Source: Nemophila menziesii (Eukaryota > Streptophyta > Magnoliopsida > Boraginales > Hydrophyllaceae). Taken from it: DNA of 64,000 nucleotides. Shown here one piece after another: positions 1 through 12,235 of this stretch. The stretch is taken from the NCBI GenBank assembly GCA_029959085.1, contig JARWIR010000001.1, positions 17,785,730 through 17,849,729 of the forward strand, written 5' to 3'. How positions within the stretch are numbered: the first letter of the stretch is position 1; every line of letters begins with the position of its first letter. Position numbers and translations under genes: made by a program. The notes below the pieces were generated by a model. It was not told the DNA's origin. It worked only from the letters and a program-made list of their open reading frames with translations, and did not search any database.

Positions 1-4
1 TTTA

Positions 5-98
5 ATTCACAGAACATGGAATTCCATGTTTAACATGTTTCGTGTCTGCGGAAAACAAATTCCTTATATCAAAACATGGAATTCCATGTTCTGCGAAT
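5..98. repeat. Inverted repeat with two 18-bp palindromes
   Basis: The perfect palindrome AACATGGAATTCCATGTT occurs at 13-30 and again at 73-90. The flanks are also inverted (AATTCACAG before the first, CTGCGAATT after the second), so 5-31 and 72-98 can pair as a long stem with about 40 nt between. It may be the end of a small foldback element cut by the window edge. No gene is seen in 1-1,110. Confidence 0.6.
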
Positions 99-1113
99 TA
101 AAAAATTCAAAAAAAAATCAAAAAAATCAAAAAATTCTGAAAAAAATCATAGATGTAAATATTAATTTGCTTTATCCAAATATATAATTTTTCATTTTTT
201 TAATTTTTTTAGAATTAGTTATGACGATTTTAAAAAAATTTCACGGACACGCGCGTGTGTTTATTAGTTTTTGTTTTGTTTTTTTTCTAATTTCTTTTTT
301 TTAATTGTTAATTATAAGGGTAGTTTGGGATGGGGCTGTTTTCTATAAAAAAAAATCTTATTATAGGCACCTTTTTTTAAATAAGTTTTTTAATAGGCAT
401 TAATCTCTAATTGGCTCTTTAAAAAATATTTTAGATATTTTAAATAAACGATATCTTTACTTAAACATATTCTAAATTAGAAATTTTATTTAAATATTAT
501 TTTTTCCCCTTTCAAACAAATCAAAATGATATAAGTTTTTATATTTGGAATCGTGTTAGGGTCTAATTCCTATTATTGGTTGGATTAATAGTAACTGCAT
601 ATTTACAATATAGACGCGGTGATCAGTTGGACCTTTTAATAATTAACATCTCTTTTTGATTGACTTTCTCCTTTCTTTAATCCGCATGAGGTCAGATTAA
701 GGTTACTCTTCAAGTTAGTGAAGTTAAGTAGAATAAAAGTGATCGATCGAGATGACGTTTCCACCAGATGCCAACAAGAGGAAGACAAAAGCCAGAGTCC
801 TGTGGGGCGAAATGTGAGTTCATCGGCGGATTCGGAGTCGTTGAAATCAAAGAGTTCAAGATATGAAGATTAAAAGAGTAAATTCCTGTAAAAGATTGTT
901 AGGGCCTCTTAAAATCTATAAAATATTTCATGAAATTAGTTAAATAAAATAAAAATAATATTTTAGAATATGTTTGAACCATAAATAATAATTTTAAAAT
1001 AAAATATAATCTTTTTTATCTTATAGAGCAAAACTCCTCACCGTTACTCAATCCATCCATCTTGTCTGTTTAAAACCATTATTAATCAATTAATTATTGG
1101 GTGAATGAGACAT

Positions 1114-2424
1114 AGGATCTTGGAGACAAATTTTTTTCTCTATAAGGAATAGAATAAATCTTAAATCTTCTAAGGGACTTTAAGGATGACAAAATACTAA
1201 AATACCCTTACTAACACTAAAAGACAAAATGAGTGATGTCACTGTTTATCTCTCTCCACTATCCACCTACCTCCGATCTCCGACCACCTGTCACCGGCCA
1301 CCGGAAAAACATAGAGTATCGAAAAAATTTGATGAGTATCGGAATAAAATATGGAGTACTCTATAAATTTTGATGAGTACTCTATACAATTTGATGATTA
1401 CTACGATAAATTTGATGAGTACTCCAATAAATTTGATGAGTATTTTATAAAAAAACAATGAGTGTTCGAATAAATTAATGAGTATCCAATCAAATTAATG
1501 AGTACTCAATTAAATTAATAAGTATTTATTACATTTTAAAACTAATTACAAAAATAAATCAAAGAAAAAATATATCATACTAAATACAACAAAAAAAGGA
1601 AAAACCTACCTAAAAACTAGTTTAACTAGGTCTGATCAACCAGATTTGAACAAAAAAAATACACTAAATTGTGCTTCACTCGGAAGCTACTAAAAGAAAA
1701 CAACATCTCTGGAAAAAAGCACATAAACGAAACTGGGAAGCTCAAACGAACAGGACAGCAAGGCTCGAACTGTATCCATGGCTGGGAGCTAGCATTCACG
1801 AGCTCAAGAGATCTGAGAAAGAATACGAAGCCCGGCGCCAGAATGCCACCAGATCCGCCACTCGCCAGAGGTCTTCTCACGCGAACCTTCAAGCTCGCCT
1901 CAAGCTTTAATCATGCGGTCTTCAGGCATACTCAGGTAGTCGAGATCATGCCATCTTCTCCATGAGTATAGCCATGGCTTGAACAGTGAGCTCCGGCGTG
2001 AATAACATATCGAAGCCGGAGTGAGGTGCGACAAATGAAAGCTCGAACAGGATATCGTCGTCTTCCTCGCAGCTTCGAGCTTACGGCGGCGTTTTTGTCT
2101 TCACGGACGAGCGACGAGCATCACTTCTACTCCGGTGCCGGTGGCTGCAGGATTGTGTTGGCAGCGATTTTGTGTTGGCTCGGCGGCCATGGTTGCCAAA
2201 TAAAGGAGAGAGGTAGAGAGAGATTCTAGGTTTATAAAAATATTTTTTTGAAATAAAATTAGGTTTGGGAAATTACTATATATATGTAAAAAATAAGCAA
2301 AAAAGGGGTATAATGGTCAAAAGGTTTTTGGATTATAGTGTAAGATTTAATCTGAAGTCTTTAGTAAGAAGAGAAGGAAAGTGAAATTGGGATTAAAAAA
2401 AAAGGGGCGTCTTCAAAGACCCTT
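1114..2424 (+). mobile_element. Family D non-autonomous element, copy 1
   Basis: The left end reads GGATCTTGGAGAC and the right end GTCTTCAAAGACCC, an imperfect inverted pair. Inside the left end is a degenerate short-repeat array (1,310-1,530) built on GAGTACTC and GATGAGTATC. The right end carries a GGGTATAATGGT block about 110 bp from the terminus. Copies 2, 3 and 4 in this window share both ends and the array. The more GC-rich middle (1,740-2,230) has short open frames that match nothing I recognise. I found no clean TSD, so the superfamily is open. MULE-like is a guess from the layout. Confidence 0.5.
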
Positions 2425-2629
2425 TGTGGCATAATCTCTTAATTATTTAATTTTTATCACATTTTCTATATAAGGTTCATTTGGAATTTTATTATTTTAA
2501 AGTTACAAATACTTTTATTCGATAATTATATATTTATTAATGAATTTAAAAAGTATTTATAACATCTAGAATTATTTTAAGTGGTAAAGAAATATTTGTT
2601 TGATATTTTTCTAAAATCATCATCACCTA

Positions 2630-4152
2630 ACGGGTCTTGAAAATCATATCTTAATAACTAAACAATCCCACTTTATCTACTTTTTTTTTACTAAAGGGTA
2701 CAAATAAAATCTAACACTACAATCTATTTTTTCTAATACCAATTATACCTTTTTTTGTTTTTTAATTACTATATAAATTAAATTATAACCATTAAAAAAG
2801 AAAATCCTAATTTCTAATTCACTCTCTCATCTCTCTACCCACTCCAAACCCAACAACTCTCGTCTCTCTCTTTACCCGCGCTAAACTCGACAGCTCTCCT
2901 CTCGTCCGTAGCTACCCTAGCAGATCCATAACAACATATTCGTGGCAATGGAAGCTTTGTGAGCTTTGTTCCGGTCCAGTGAAGATTTAGCAGCATATCT
3001 GTGTCTGTGGAAGCTCCAACATAGCAGGGACAGAACTAGGAATTAATATTTGAGGGGCAAGTGATAAATTATGAAAATTGGGGGGGGGGGGGGGGGGGGG
3101 GGATCAGTGATAAATTATGAAAAATTTGGGGGGGGGGGGGGGGAGGGGGGCAAACCCTTATAAAAAAATTTGATTTTTTTATAATGGTCAAAAAAATGTT
3201 TTCGAAAATTTAGGGGGGCGTTGGGCCCCAATTTGTATAACGTGGCTCCGTCCCTCCAGCATAGTCGTGGCCATGGAAGCTCCGGTATCAACAGTATTGT
3301 GTGGCCATGGAAGCTCGGTAAAATGGATATCCAATGAAGAAGAAGCTATGGCGATCTGTTCATTCTCTTTTCTAGCTCTGTTCGTGCTCGTTCCAAATCC
3401 TCAAGCTCAGCAGCTCTCTCCTCTCGATTCGGTGAGCCATGACAGTAGCTCCTCTCCCAGGTTCATACGAGCCATGGTTTTTTAGTTTTCAAGCTTCCAT
3501 CTATTGTTTTTTAAGTTTTGAGTTTTCGAGCGTCCTTCTATGGTGACAACTGATTTTTTGCGATGTCAGCGGTGACTTTGAGTAGCAGGGTTAGTTTTCT
3601 TCTGAATTGTAACTGAATATATTTTATATTGTTAACCTTGTATCAGGGTTTTATGTTTTTCTAATTAGTTTTTTTTATTGATAAAGTGTATTTAGTGTTT
3701 TTCTGCTAATGTGATGGAATTTATACATTACTTTTAACTTACTCAGTGTTTTGTTGAGTACTTAGAGTTTTTGTTGAGCATCCTTAGTAACTTTTGCTGA
3801 GTACTCAGAGTTTTTGCTGAGTATACTCAGTGATTTTTTACGATACTCATAGAATTTTTCCGATACTCAGATTTTTTCAATACTCAAAGATTTTTTTGAT
3901 ACTTAGAATATTTTTTGGTAACGGCGTCAGTGGTGGTCCAGAGGAAGATGAATAATGATACTCAATAATTCGATGGTCCACTTGTTCTTTGTCTGTTTTT
4001 ATATAAATTTTGACACTTGTTATTTGTCTTTTTGTAATTTTTGTTTTATTTGAAGGTATTTTCCTAAACCCTAAACTCTAGTATTTATGTGACCTCTTTG
4101 AAAAATAAATCTATCAACAATTTTTCTATATATTATAAAATACGTCTCCATA
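2630..4152 (-). mobile_element. Family D non-autonomous element, copy 3 (inverted)
   Basis: The left end (ACGGGTCTTGAAAATC) matches the reverse complement of the right ends of copies 1 and 2. The right end (GTCTCCATAATCT) matches the reverse complement of their left ends. The array of GAGTACTC and GATACTC motifs lies at 3,740-3,930, in inverted orientation as expected. A small MITE-like insert with long G runs lies at 3,025-3,256. No credible protein is encoded. Confidence 0.45.
3025..3256. mobile_element. Small hAT-like MITE inside family D copy 3
   Basis: The ends form a short inverted pair (CAGGGACAGAACTAGG and GGCTCCGTCCCTC), and the flanks CAACATAG and CAGCATAG could be an 8-bp TSD with one mismatch. 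It contains a roughly 50-bp direct duplication (GTGATAAATTATGAAAA), each copy followed by a G run of 23 and 16 bases. The surrounding sequence is itself repetitive (GTGGCCATGGAAGCTC), so the TSD could be coincidental. Confidence 0.4.
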
Positions 4153-4358
4153 ATCTCATAAGTCAATCACCTTTTTCAAAAATAATTTTATATAAAAATA
4201 ATTTAAAGCTCTGGATTATTTAAAAAAAATATCATCCTGAAATGGACACTAAATGTATCTAGATTATAAACTCATTTTCTTCTTTAGTTTTTATTTTATT
4301 CATAACTTAGACATTAATTTTAATTGTCACACAATCATCCTGTTACAACCTGACATAT

Positions 4359-4652
4359 TTCTTTTTTCAAGGTATATAAATTCATGAACGTTTATACAAT
4401 GATTTAAGAAAAATATAAAAATCATTTAAAGAACCATCCTTCCAAGCAGAGGGGTCGATATTTCGTCTTGCACACTTAGCCATAAGATCTGTGACGTTAT
4501 TAAGCTTCCTATTAACGAAGTTAACCTTCCAGGAAGGGAACTTCAAAAGCCAGCTCCTCATTTCGGCAATGAACGGTAAATTTGCCATCGAAGACCTGTG
4601 CATTTAGAGATACCTTGAACCAATTCAAGGTTATCGGATACAACCTGACAAT
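4359..4652 (-). pseudogene. 5'-truncated LINE tail, RNase H-like fragment
   Basis: The minus strand encodes the C-terminal part of a plant LINE RNase H-like domain. Recognisable pieces are CQVVSDNLELVQGIS and WKVNFVNRKLNNVTDLMAKC, the latter of the type seen at the end of the RVT_3 domain. The T run at 4,359-4,367 is the poly(A) tail on the minus strand. TGACATAT on both sides (4,351-4,358 and 4,653-4,660) is a plausible TSD. It is a short dead-on-arrival copy from a LINE lineage that appears different from the copies at 12.6 kb and 18.8 kb. Confidence 0.6.
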
Positions 4653-4660
4653 TGACATAT

Positions 4661-5167
4661 ATTGTCTTTGTTTGAGTGTTTTGGGTATATTGGATTTTAA
4701 TATAAGTAATATCTGCTATCTTATATTTGTATCAGGGTTCGTATAAAAAGAAAATCAAATTAACCCAGCCCACCATTTTTACAACTATTTGGATTTTATA
4801 AAATGTATTTCAACGGTCTAGGATTTCTACAAATACATTTTTTTTACATTAAGTTCTACAACTTAAAATAGGATTATTAATAACATGATTTTACAAAGCG
4901 TCACTCTATCACCGATATGACTTTCCCAATATTATTGTATTAGAATGGAAAATGAGTATAAAATATAAACACTCTACTAAAATAACAAGAAATCGTCAAA
5001 AGTTCATCGATAAAACCTATCAAAATTGTACTTTGGAAATCTGTCACTATAGAACGCGGTTTCAATTTTTCAAAACCCATAAGTTTTGTGCAAGACTGGT
5101 CCAGTCCCAATGAAAACCAAGACAGTCATTTCAGATCCTAAATAAAACCTTGCGTGAATGTTATATA
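4661..5167. other. AT-rich spacer, nothing recognised
   Basis: There is no open frame of note, no RNA gene and no clear repeat boundary between the LINE fragment and family D copy 2. Confidence 0.5.
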
Positions 5168-6463
5168 GGGTCTTAGAGACTAGGTTTTCTTCCTATAGAG
5201 AATGGTGGGAATCTTATTTCTCCAAAGAGGCCTCTAGGATGACCAAATACTAAAATACTCTTATATAATACAAAAAAACATTAAAAGACAAAAATAAATT
5301 TGTTGAGTGTTGGCACTGTTCATCTCCAACCACCACCCACCGACCACCGACCATCGCCACCACCAGTGGTATACTCAGTGATTTTATAGAGTACTCAAAG
5401 AATAAAAAACATATAGTATCAGAAAAAATACAGAGTATCGAAAAAAATATAGAGTATCGAAATTAAAACAATCAGTATCATAATAAAAATAATGAGTATC
5501 GGAAAATTTGATGAGTACTCAGCTAAAAAACACATAGTAATATTCAAAAAAATACGGAGTACTCAATAAAATACAAAGTACTCAAGAAATAACACACAAC
5601 AATAGGATAAAATTAAATGTCATTATCATTAAATAATTTACAAGGATTTACAAGAGAGATTAAAAAAAAAAAATGAACAGTCGCACATTTGCACTTGAAC
5701 AGTACTTCGGCAACAAGAAAAAAAGGACAAATCTAAACTCAGCAACTCCGGAGGTCATGAGCTTCTCTTGCCGGAGGTTCACTACTTCGTTGGAGTCACT
5801 GCTTCGTCGGAGGTTCAAAGCTTCACCGGAAGTTCATTCCTTGACCTTCGAATGCTTCTTCAACGCCTGCCCTTCAAAAGAAAGTCTTCTGCCATGGAAC
5901 TTTGAACTGAACTTCAAGCGAGCTTCGAACAGCGATTATCTCGAACAGCGAGCTGCTAAAACCACCTTGAAAACAGCAAGCGGCTAACCACCTCGAAAAT
6001 AACAAGGCATCTTTGTTGAGCTTCGCACGAGCCATGGCAAATCTATGCTTCACGAACAGTGGTCGGAGTTGCTGAGCTTCGCGAATAGCAGTGGTCTGGA
6101 TCTACCTGTTTCGTGATCGTTTGAGCTCTGTGAAAGGAGATGGTCAGACCTTCGTTTCCGGCGAAAGTTGTTGCGAGTAGCGGCGGCTTTCTTGCGAGTG
6201 CCGATACGGAGAGCTTCGTTCTTTTCTGGTTGTCTTCTCCAGCTCGAACGCCGTCTTCTCCGGGTGAGAAATAGAGAGAGTTGTCATGTGAGAAAATTTA
6301 AGGGGGAGGAAGAGAGAGAAAATTCCAGTCAAACAAAAAACAAAAAAAGGGTATAATGGTAAAAGAGTTTTTAGATTATAGTGTAAAATCTTATTTGAGG
6401 TCTTTAGTAAAAAGTGAAGGTAGATGAGGTGGGGAAAGGGCATTGGGGGTGTCTTCAAGACCT
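5168..6463 (+). mobile_element. Family D non-autonomous element, copy 2
   Basis: It starts GGGTCTTAGAGAC and ends GTCTTCAAGACC. The left arm shares the block CCAAATACTAAAATACTC with copy 1, and the right arm shares GGGTATAATGGT. The internal array of GAGTATCG and GAGTACTC motifs lies at 5,370-5,590. The GC-richer middle (5,690-6,290) contains open stretches rich in Ser, Arg and Phe that resemble no family I know. Copy 1 and copy 2 are in the same orientation. Confidence 0.5.
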
Positions 6464-6974
6464 GTCAGGTAAAAATCTAAAAACTTGTGTATGTTTGAAT
6501 ATAATTATAACTTAATCAACATATAAATTTGGCCATAACAGGTCGTTGCTTTGGTGAAAAAATACCTTTGCTTATTGTAAGAGAGATAGAATGTTCGACT
6601 CTCCACAACAACATTCAATTTCTAGTTAAATGCAAAAAAAATATTATTCAAATATATAAGTGTCCGTTTTTTTCTCACTTTACATACCTTAAAGGCTAGG
6701 GTTGGCCCTAGTTTTGTGCCACACTTCCCCCTCATAAGAAATCATGTGAAGGAAGGCGATTGTTTTTATCAATACGTGTAAGCTCTTAGTCGGTGTAAAT
6801 TGACTAAATAAATTTCAATATATAATATGTCATGCAAACCCACATACATAGTTCATAGATGAACGACATAGTTTCCCCCACTCCAAAAAGCTTTCATAAA
6901 AGGAAGAGCAATACAAGATAACATTATTATAACTCATAAAATCTCTTTTTATATGAATAGGGAAAGGGAAAATC

Positions 6975-8650
6975 ATAAGCACATAGATGATGTTTAACTC
7001 GATATGGCAAAATCATATGATCATGTACGATTGGATTTTTTACTTTTAGGTTTTAAGAAATTAGGATATTGTGACCAATGGATTACATAGATAGAAAATT
7101 GCATCACAACTGTTTCTTTACAAATCAATTGAAATATAACCAAATAGATAAATTTAAACCAGGTAGAGGAGTTAGACAAGGTGATCCTCTTTCACCATTC
7201 TTATTCACTCTTATGACAGAATTTCTTATTAGTCTTATTGAACAAAATGTATCACATAATTTAATCAAGTGGATTTAAATTAATAGGAATTGCCCAATCG
7301 ATTTACAACTTATATTCGCAGATGACTCTATATTTTTTTTTCTTACATTAGGAAACGAGGAAGGGCAAGTTTTTCAGGAATGTTTAAAAGTATATTGTGC
7401 AGGATCCAGACGGCGTATAAATTTCAACAAATCTGCAATTTATTATAGTCGAGAAACTCCAAATGAGGTACGACAAACTGTAGTATCAGAACCAAAAATT
7501 GAAGAAATAAACGATCTTGGAAAATATATAGGGATTCCACTATGTCACAAAAGATCGGAGGTGGAATCTCTAGATTGGATAGCAAAACAATTATTCAAAA
7601 AACAGAAGGTTGGAAGGCACAACTTTTATCGGAAGGAAGAAAGAAAGTACTTATTCAGGCAGTTGTACATGCTATATCTATATATACTATGTAAATATTC
7701 TCTTATCCAGTGGCATTTTGTACAAAACTTATTCCAGCAATTTCAATTTTTTGGTGGAACTCGGGAGAAAGGAACATGATATATTTGATTGCTTGGGAAA
7801 AGATAGCAGTCAACAAACTTCTTGGGGAGTTGGATTTTGGAATTTTAAAAAGAAGGAACACGACACTCCTGACAGCACAAGCATGGAGGATTCACACTAA
7901 TCCAGAGACATTCACGGCAAGGCTCCTAGAAGGTATCTATTATCCTTATAATGATTTTATGAATATTAAATTGAAACAGAGCATAACATAGTCCTAGGCA
8001 AGCATTCGAGAAGGAAGAGATTTTATTAAAAAGCATAGCATCAATCAAATTGGAAATGGTAAAATTATCAACATATGGAAAGATAAATAGATTAACACGA
8101 CTTGGGAATTGGAAAAACCAAACAATTGTGTTTTGAAAACTATGCATCAATTGTGGAAGGAATCATCTTATGAATGAAATACAAACTTTTGGATTATATT
8201 TTCCCATAGCTATTAATACTAGAGATTATGAAAATCAAAATATTGCAACCAGAATGGAAAGACAAACTGATCTGGACACATTCCAAGAGCATGGAGTATG
8301 TCACAAAGACAGGTTATAAGGTTCTTTCTGAAGAACATACCATCAACGAGCTGCAGGCAGCAATGATAGCAAGATTTTTCAAAACAGAGCTACGTAAAAC
8401 AATCTGGAGATCAAATATACCTACAAAAATTAGACCAAGGTATGCAATAATGTCATCCCAACAAAGGTAAATCCGAGGAAAAGGAAATGCACCGACCAAG
8501 GTAGTTGTATATGGTGTAAAGGACAAACAGAAACCGTTGAACACTTATTACTCGCATGTCAGGTTAGCCAAACAATATGGGCAGGATTGACATTACAAGT
8601 TAGATTAAATCCAACGGATTTGGTAAGTTGAGCCTATTGAATATAAACAC
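6975..8650 (+). pseudogene. Decayed LINE reverse transcriptase and zf-RVT fragment
   Basis: Read across several frames, this stretch encodes pieces of a plant L1-type ORF2. There is an RT palm segment with VRQGDPLSPFLF (about 7,170-7,206), an active-site block FADDSIFF (about 7,317-7,340), a GKYIGIPL-type segment (about 7,520-7,545), and a zf-RVT-like tail with CKGQTETVEHLLLACQ near 8,515-8,560. Frameshifts and stops separate them, and the endonuclease and ORF1 are missing. Its sequence differs from the LINE at 18.8-26.3 kb, so it belongs to another lineage. It is non-functional. Nothing is recognised in 6,464-6,974. Confidence 0.7.
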
Positions 8651-9070
8651 ATTTCTAGAAAGCTAAACGGGTACGTGAATAAACTTGTAAAAGTGGCTAG
8701 ACATGGAGTAAAGGGTACAACTCATCAACGGATTGACACAATTTTGAAATATTTTAATAAGATAGGGATCCGATGAAGTAACTAGGAACGATATTACATG
8801 CAATTCCGAACAAAAAAGAACACGCAAACGCTCACTTTAAAATTTTATTATGTGGCTATGAACGATGATTACATTTCTATAAGATTAATATAAAACTACA
8901 ACCTGAAATATCCATATAGTAATTAGAATAAAAGCTTTTGAATGATGAAAGTGACAAGTACAATATTAAAGGTCACTGAAATAGGGCCTTATTAGAGGCT
9001 ACACTTTATTGATAAATTTGAAGGTTTCACTTAGAACAAGTCATATTTTGTTTATCATGAAAGATCCACT

Positions 9071-9430
9071 TCAAGACAATATCGTTAAATCATTAGACCT
9101 TCTGGCTACTTTGGTGTTTGAAGTTGTCAAACGATCATTGGTGGACGAATATGACGGTGAAGTTGAAGGTGATGATGATGAATCCTGATCCATGATTATA
9201 TTACATTTTCCCAAACAGTTGATGTTACTCTGACCACAATCTACGATACACAAAACCAAATCTAATGAATTTGTTAGTGCACATACGATTGCACAAGAAA
9301 CCACCGTTTTTCCACACCCAATCAGACAAAATGGAGTTGCCTCCGTGTGCAGAAATATTTTACCACTTAATAATAGTATCAATGTGATATATATTTTCAT
9401 CCTTAAACCACTATTCTTTCTGTTATGCAT
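9071..9430 (-). CDS. Candidate small secreted cysteine-rich protein
   Basis: This is a single open frame of up to 119 aa. The second Met (residue 11) gives a better start because it is followed at once by a hydrophobic run (MKIYITLILLLSG) ending near TEATP, a typical signal peptide. The mature part has eight cysteines in four CX3C pairs arranged as two copies of CX3CGX5CX3C (CLIGCGKTVVSCAIVC and CIVDCGQSNINCLGKC), so it looks internally duplicated. A Ser/Thr/Asn-rich tail follows. AATAAA on the minus strand near 9,006-9,012 lies about 60 nt past the stop, and a TATA-like stretch lies about 25-40 nt upstream. CX3C pairs recall alpha-hairpinin peptides, but I do not recognise the family. A decayed-LINE neighbourhood makes chance possible, though a signal peptide plus paired Cys is hard to get by chance. 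Confidence 0.5.
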   Translation of the reverse strand: MHNRKNSGLRMKIYITLILLLSGKIFLHTEATPFCLIGCGKTVVSCAIVCALTNSLDLVLCIVDCGQSNINCLGKCNIIMDQDSSSSPSTSPSYSSTNDRLTTSNTKVARRSNDLTILS

Positions 9431-9899
9431 CGATCCTATACATATAAATGTATATAAATGGCTATAAGCTAAAGTTTATGATCGAAGGAATCACTTTATT
9501 AACTGGCACAGTATGTATGAAGCAAGGGAGGCAGGCTTTGGGGTGTTTGAAATAAGTGATAGTCTATTGTGCATGCAAATTTTGTGACTACAAATTGCTA
9601 ATGATCTCACTTAAATAAAGGTGTCATTTTCATGACCTCTTCTAAATATGTACGTCACGTAATGTAACTTCTTTTGTGGAATAATGTTTCATTAATAAAA
9701 AAAAGTATTACAAGTGAGTATATATACCAAGTTCATAGAAGTGAAAACGAATTTCAAATGGATTAAACGGGATAAAACAACTAACTATAAAATAAAATAA
9801 GGGAGAACAATGATGACACCCATAACTATATGTAGGTGTATCACTCATTTCAAGCAAACTAAACTCTAGGAATTGTGTTATTATTGAAGAGAAGATCAC

Positions 9900-10120
9900 T
9901 TAAATGATTTCTCATTGGATATCTGGGACTAGAAGTCTTTTATTTGGTGGTAGACTAAATCTAATCAAATGTAGACTAAAGCTAATTATAATATATGGGT
10001 TGTTGAGTTTCACTAGATTTTGCCTAGTATATTTAAATTTGCCAAGAAAAGTCATTATAACTATGGTAAGAGCTAATAGTTCTTCTGGAAAAGGTGGAAG
10101 AGATGATATTTACGAATAAT
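9900..10120 (+). pseudogene. LINE reverse transcriptase relic
   Basis: The segment LLFGGRLNLIKCRLKL followed by a short hydrophobic stretch and NLPRKVI resembles the post-palm region of plant LINE RT (GGR-LIK-VL-SLP-Y---LF--P--V). Only about 70 codons survive. No other part of the element is seen around it. Confidence 0.5.
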
Positions 10121-10269
10121 ATCATACGTGACACTGGCAAAATTTCGTATTTGCTGCAGTGAAAATAATAGCAAGCTATCACTAATAAATGTGAATAATG
10201 ATATATAAAAAAATCTCAATATTAAAGTAGAAATTATACCTAACTAGAAAAAATAACCTAAAAAATTAA

Positions 10270-10321
10270 GAGTAAATAACACTTTTGCCCCCTAGGTTTA
10301 TACGCGATTGACAGGTTGCCC
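10270..10321 (+). repeat. Pack-MULE left TIR, outer part
   Basis: This pairs as inverted repeat with 15,313-15,364. It is cut after ACAGGTTGCCC by the nested MULE, and the TIR resumes at 11,884. Confidence 0.85.
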
Positions 10322-11883
10322 GAGGATATTACTTTTAACAGCCTCAAAAAGAGGCACTTTATGTTTAAAGCCCAAACCAGAAAAACATTCTATTTAAGAT
10401 CTTTAGTTACCTTTTAATGGAAAGTGTATTACTATTTTACCCCTATTTAGTCCAACGTAAGGGTACAGACCTACGAAGACTAAACGGGCTGTACCCATGA
10501 TCTGTTTATATTTTCGCATAGGCTTTTTTTTTTATCAAGTAAAAATATAAAAAGGTGGCTAGCCCCATAACGAACAAAAACGTAGGAAGGCCGGACCCAT
10601 AATAAACAAAACCAATAGAGGGCCGTACCCTTAATGAACAAAACAAAAAATACAATACACAATATATTCAATGAACAAATGCTTTTTAAATCAGGTGGGA
10701 TTTAACCATTTTAGAACAAAAAAACACACAATACCTCAATGGGCTGTGCAACACCAATTACACGAAAAAAATTAAAAACTCTACGATGGGCCAGCCCCAT
10801 CACAACCAACCTCTACACTGGGCTGGCCCCATCAGCTAATTTCATCTAATATTACCGTAGTTGGGCCTGGCCCCATATAGAACGAAAAGAAAAAAAGAAT
10901 AAAAAAAGAGACTCGATCTGTTGTAATCCAAGAACTCGATGATAGCGGTGGTGGGGCTGCATCAACGAAGGCGGCGGTGGGTGGTGGTGGATTTAAACGA
11001 ACACAAACTGCTAATGGGGGCTGTACCCCGCATGACCAAACCAAAAATTACAGCCTAATAGGGCTATACCATTCTCCGGCGAGCAGCAGCAGCGGTGGGG
11101 AGTTCTTCTTCTCCAGCGAACATCATCGGCGGTGCTTCACAGCAGCAGCGAACAACAGATCCGTCGAAGGGTTTACAGCTTGCTTCACAGATCTGACGAA
11201 GCAAGGTTACCACGGTGGTGGATCTGTCGCGCTGGGGTGAGATGAGAAGATCGAGCGTTGCTGGGCTTCGATCTGGTTCTGCTTCTGTTGGTCCTGTGGT
11301 GAGCACGGTATGCAGCGGTGGCGTGGTCAGTGTTGCAGAGCGGTGGGGGTCAATGTTGCAGAGCGGTGGGGATGGTGATGGATGGTCGGAGGGCAGTGGA
11401 TGGTGATGGTTGGGGGAGGAGATCAGGTGTTAGCTGTGTTGGTGGGGTGGTGGCGGGCGTATTCCAGTGATGCGAGGGGTGGGGGGTCTTCCATGGTGAG
11501 GGTGGTGATGAAGGTGGAGGAGGGTGGTGTTCACGGTGATAGTGGTGGGGCTGATAAAGGTGGTGATGCTGAAGAAGGAGGTGAGGAGGGAGGTGACCAT
11601 GGTGAGGTTGGTGGTTGGGGGCGGTGGTGGGGGGCGGTGGTGGGGGTAGTATATAGAATGTAGAGAGAGAATAAGGGGGAAGAGAGGGAAGCTTCGCGTG
11701 CGTTCATAAGGGGGTGGAGGGATTGGGTTTTTTGTTTTCCACTGTAAGCCTAAAGGGTAAGAATGGGGTTGGGGGTATTTGTGTATTTTTATTAGCTTCT
11801 AGTTGGGCTTTTAGTTGGGTTTCAACTAGTTGGCCTTTTTTATAAAGTCAATGGCATTTAGGCCGTGTAAAATAAAGACCCCC
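10322..11883. mobile_element. Nested MULE (family M1, copy A) in the Pack-MULE TIR
   Basis: It is bounded by the perfect 9-bp TSD AGGTTGCCC (10,313-10,321 and 11,884-11,892). Removing it restores the outer TIR. Its ends are a diverged inverted pair (GAGGATATTACTTTTAAC against GGGGGTCTTTATTTTACA). The left third has repeated GGGCTGGCCCC-type palindromes about 40-60 bp apart. The right part (10,940-11,660) is GC-rich, with GGTGGTGG-type codons that leave long but low-complexity open frames. No transposase is present. Copy B around 29.2-43.8 kb shares the ends, size (about 1.6 kb) and palindromes. Confidence 0.75.
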
Positions 11884-12235
11884 AGGTTGCCCCCTAAGTC
11901 TTAAAATGCGCCTCGATGCCCCCTAAGATTTAGTTTTGTGACCCGTTACCCCCTGACTGTGTGTTCCGTCCATTTTTGCCGTTAAAAGTGACGTGGCAAT
12001 GCCATGTCACAATTTATTCTTTTTTTTAATCCAGATGTTAATTAATTATTAATTAACTTAAACCAGGGGCAAAAATGAAATTTTATAAATAGTTTTTATA
12101 TTATTAAATATAAATAATATAATAACCCCCCCCACCCCACCGCACCCCCCTACCCCCCCCCCCCCTCTCTTCCCCATTCTTCTTCTTCTTCCCGTTCTTC
12201 CGACCTGGTTCTTCTTTTAAAAAAAAAAAATTCAG
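11884..12235 (+). repeat. Pack-MULE left TIR, inner part
   Basis: It is the inverted match of 14,970-15,312, ending in a run of A before the captured EXO70 fragment. It includes a C-rich tract (12,125-12,172) whose partner in the right TIR is G-rich. Confidence 0.8.

Noticed and set aside
1626..2229. Frames of 60-98 codons in family D copy 1
   Set aside because: They overlap on both strands, lack similarity to the other copies and show no domain.
10832..11663. Long GC-rich frames in MULE copy A (Gly/Val- or Pro-rich)
   Set aside because: They are open in several frames at once because of GGTGGTGG-type composition and have no recognisable domain.
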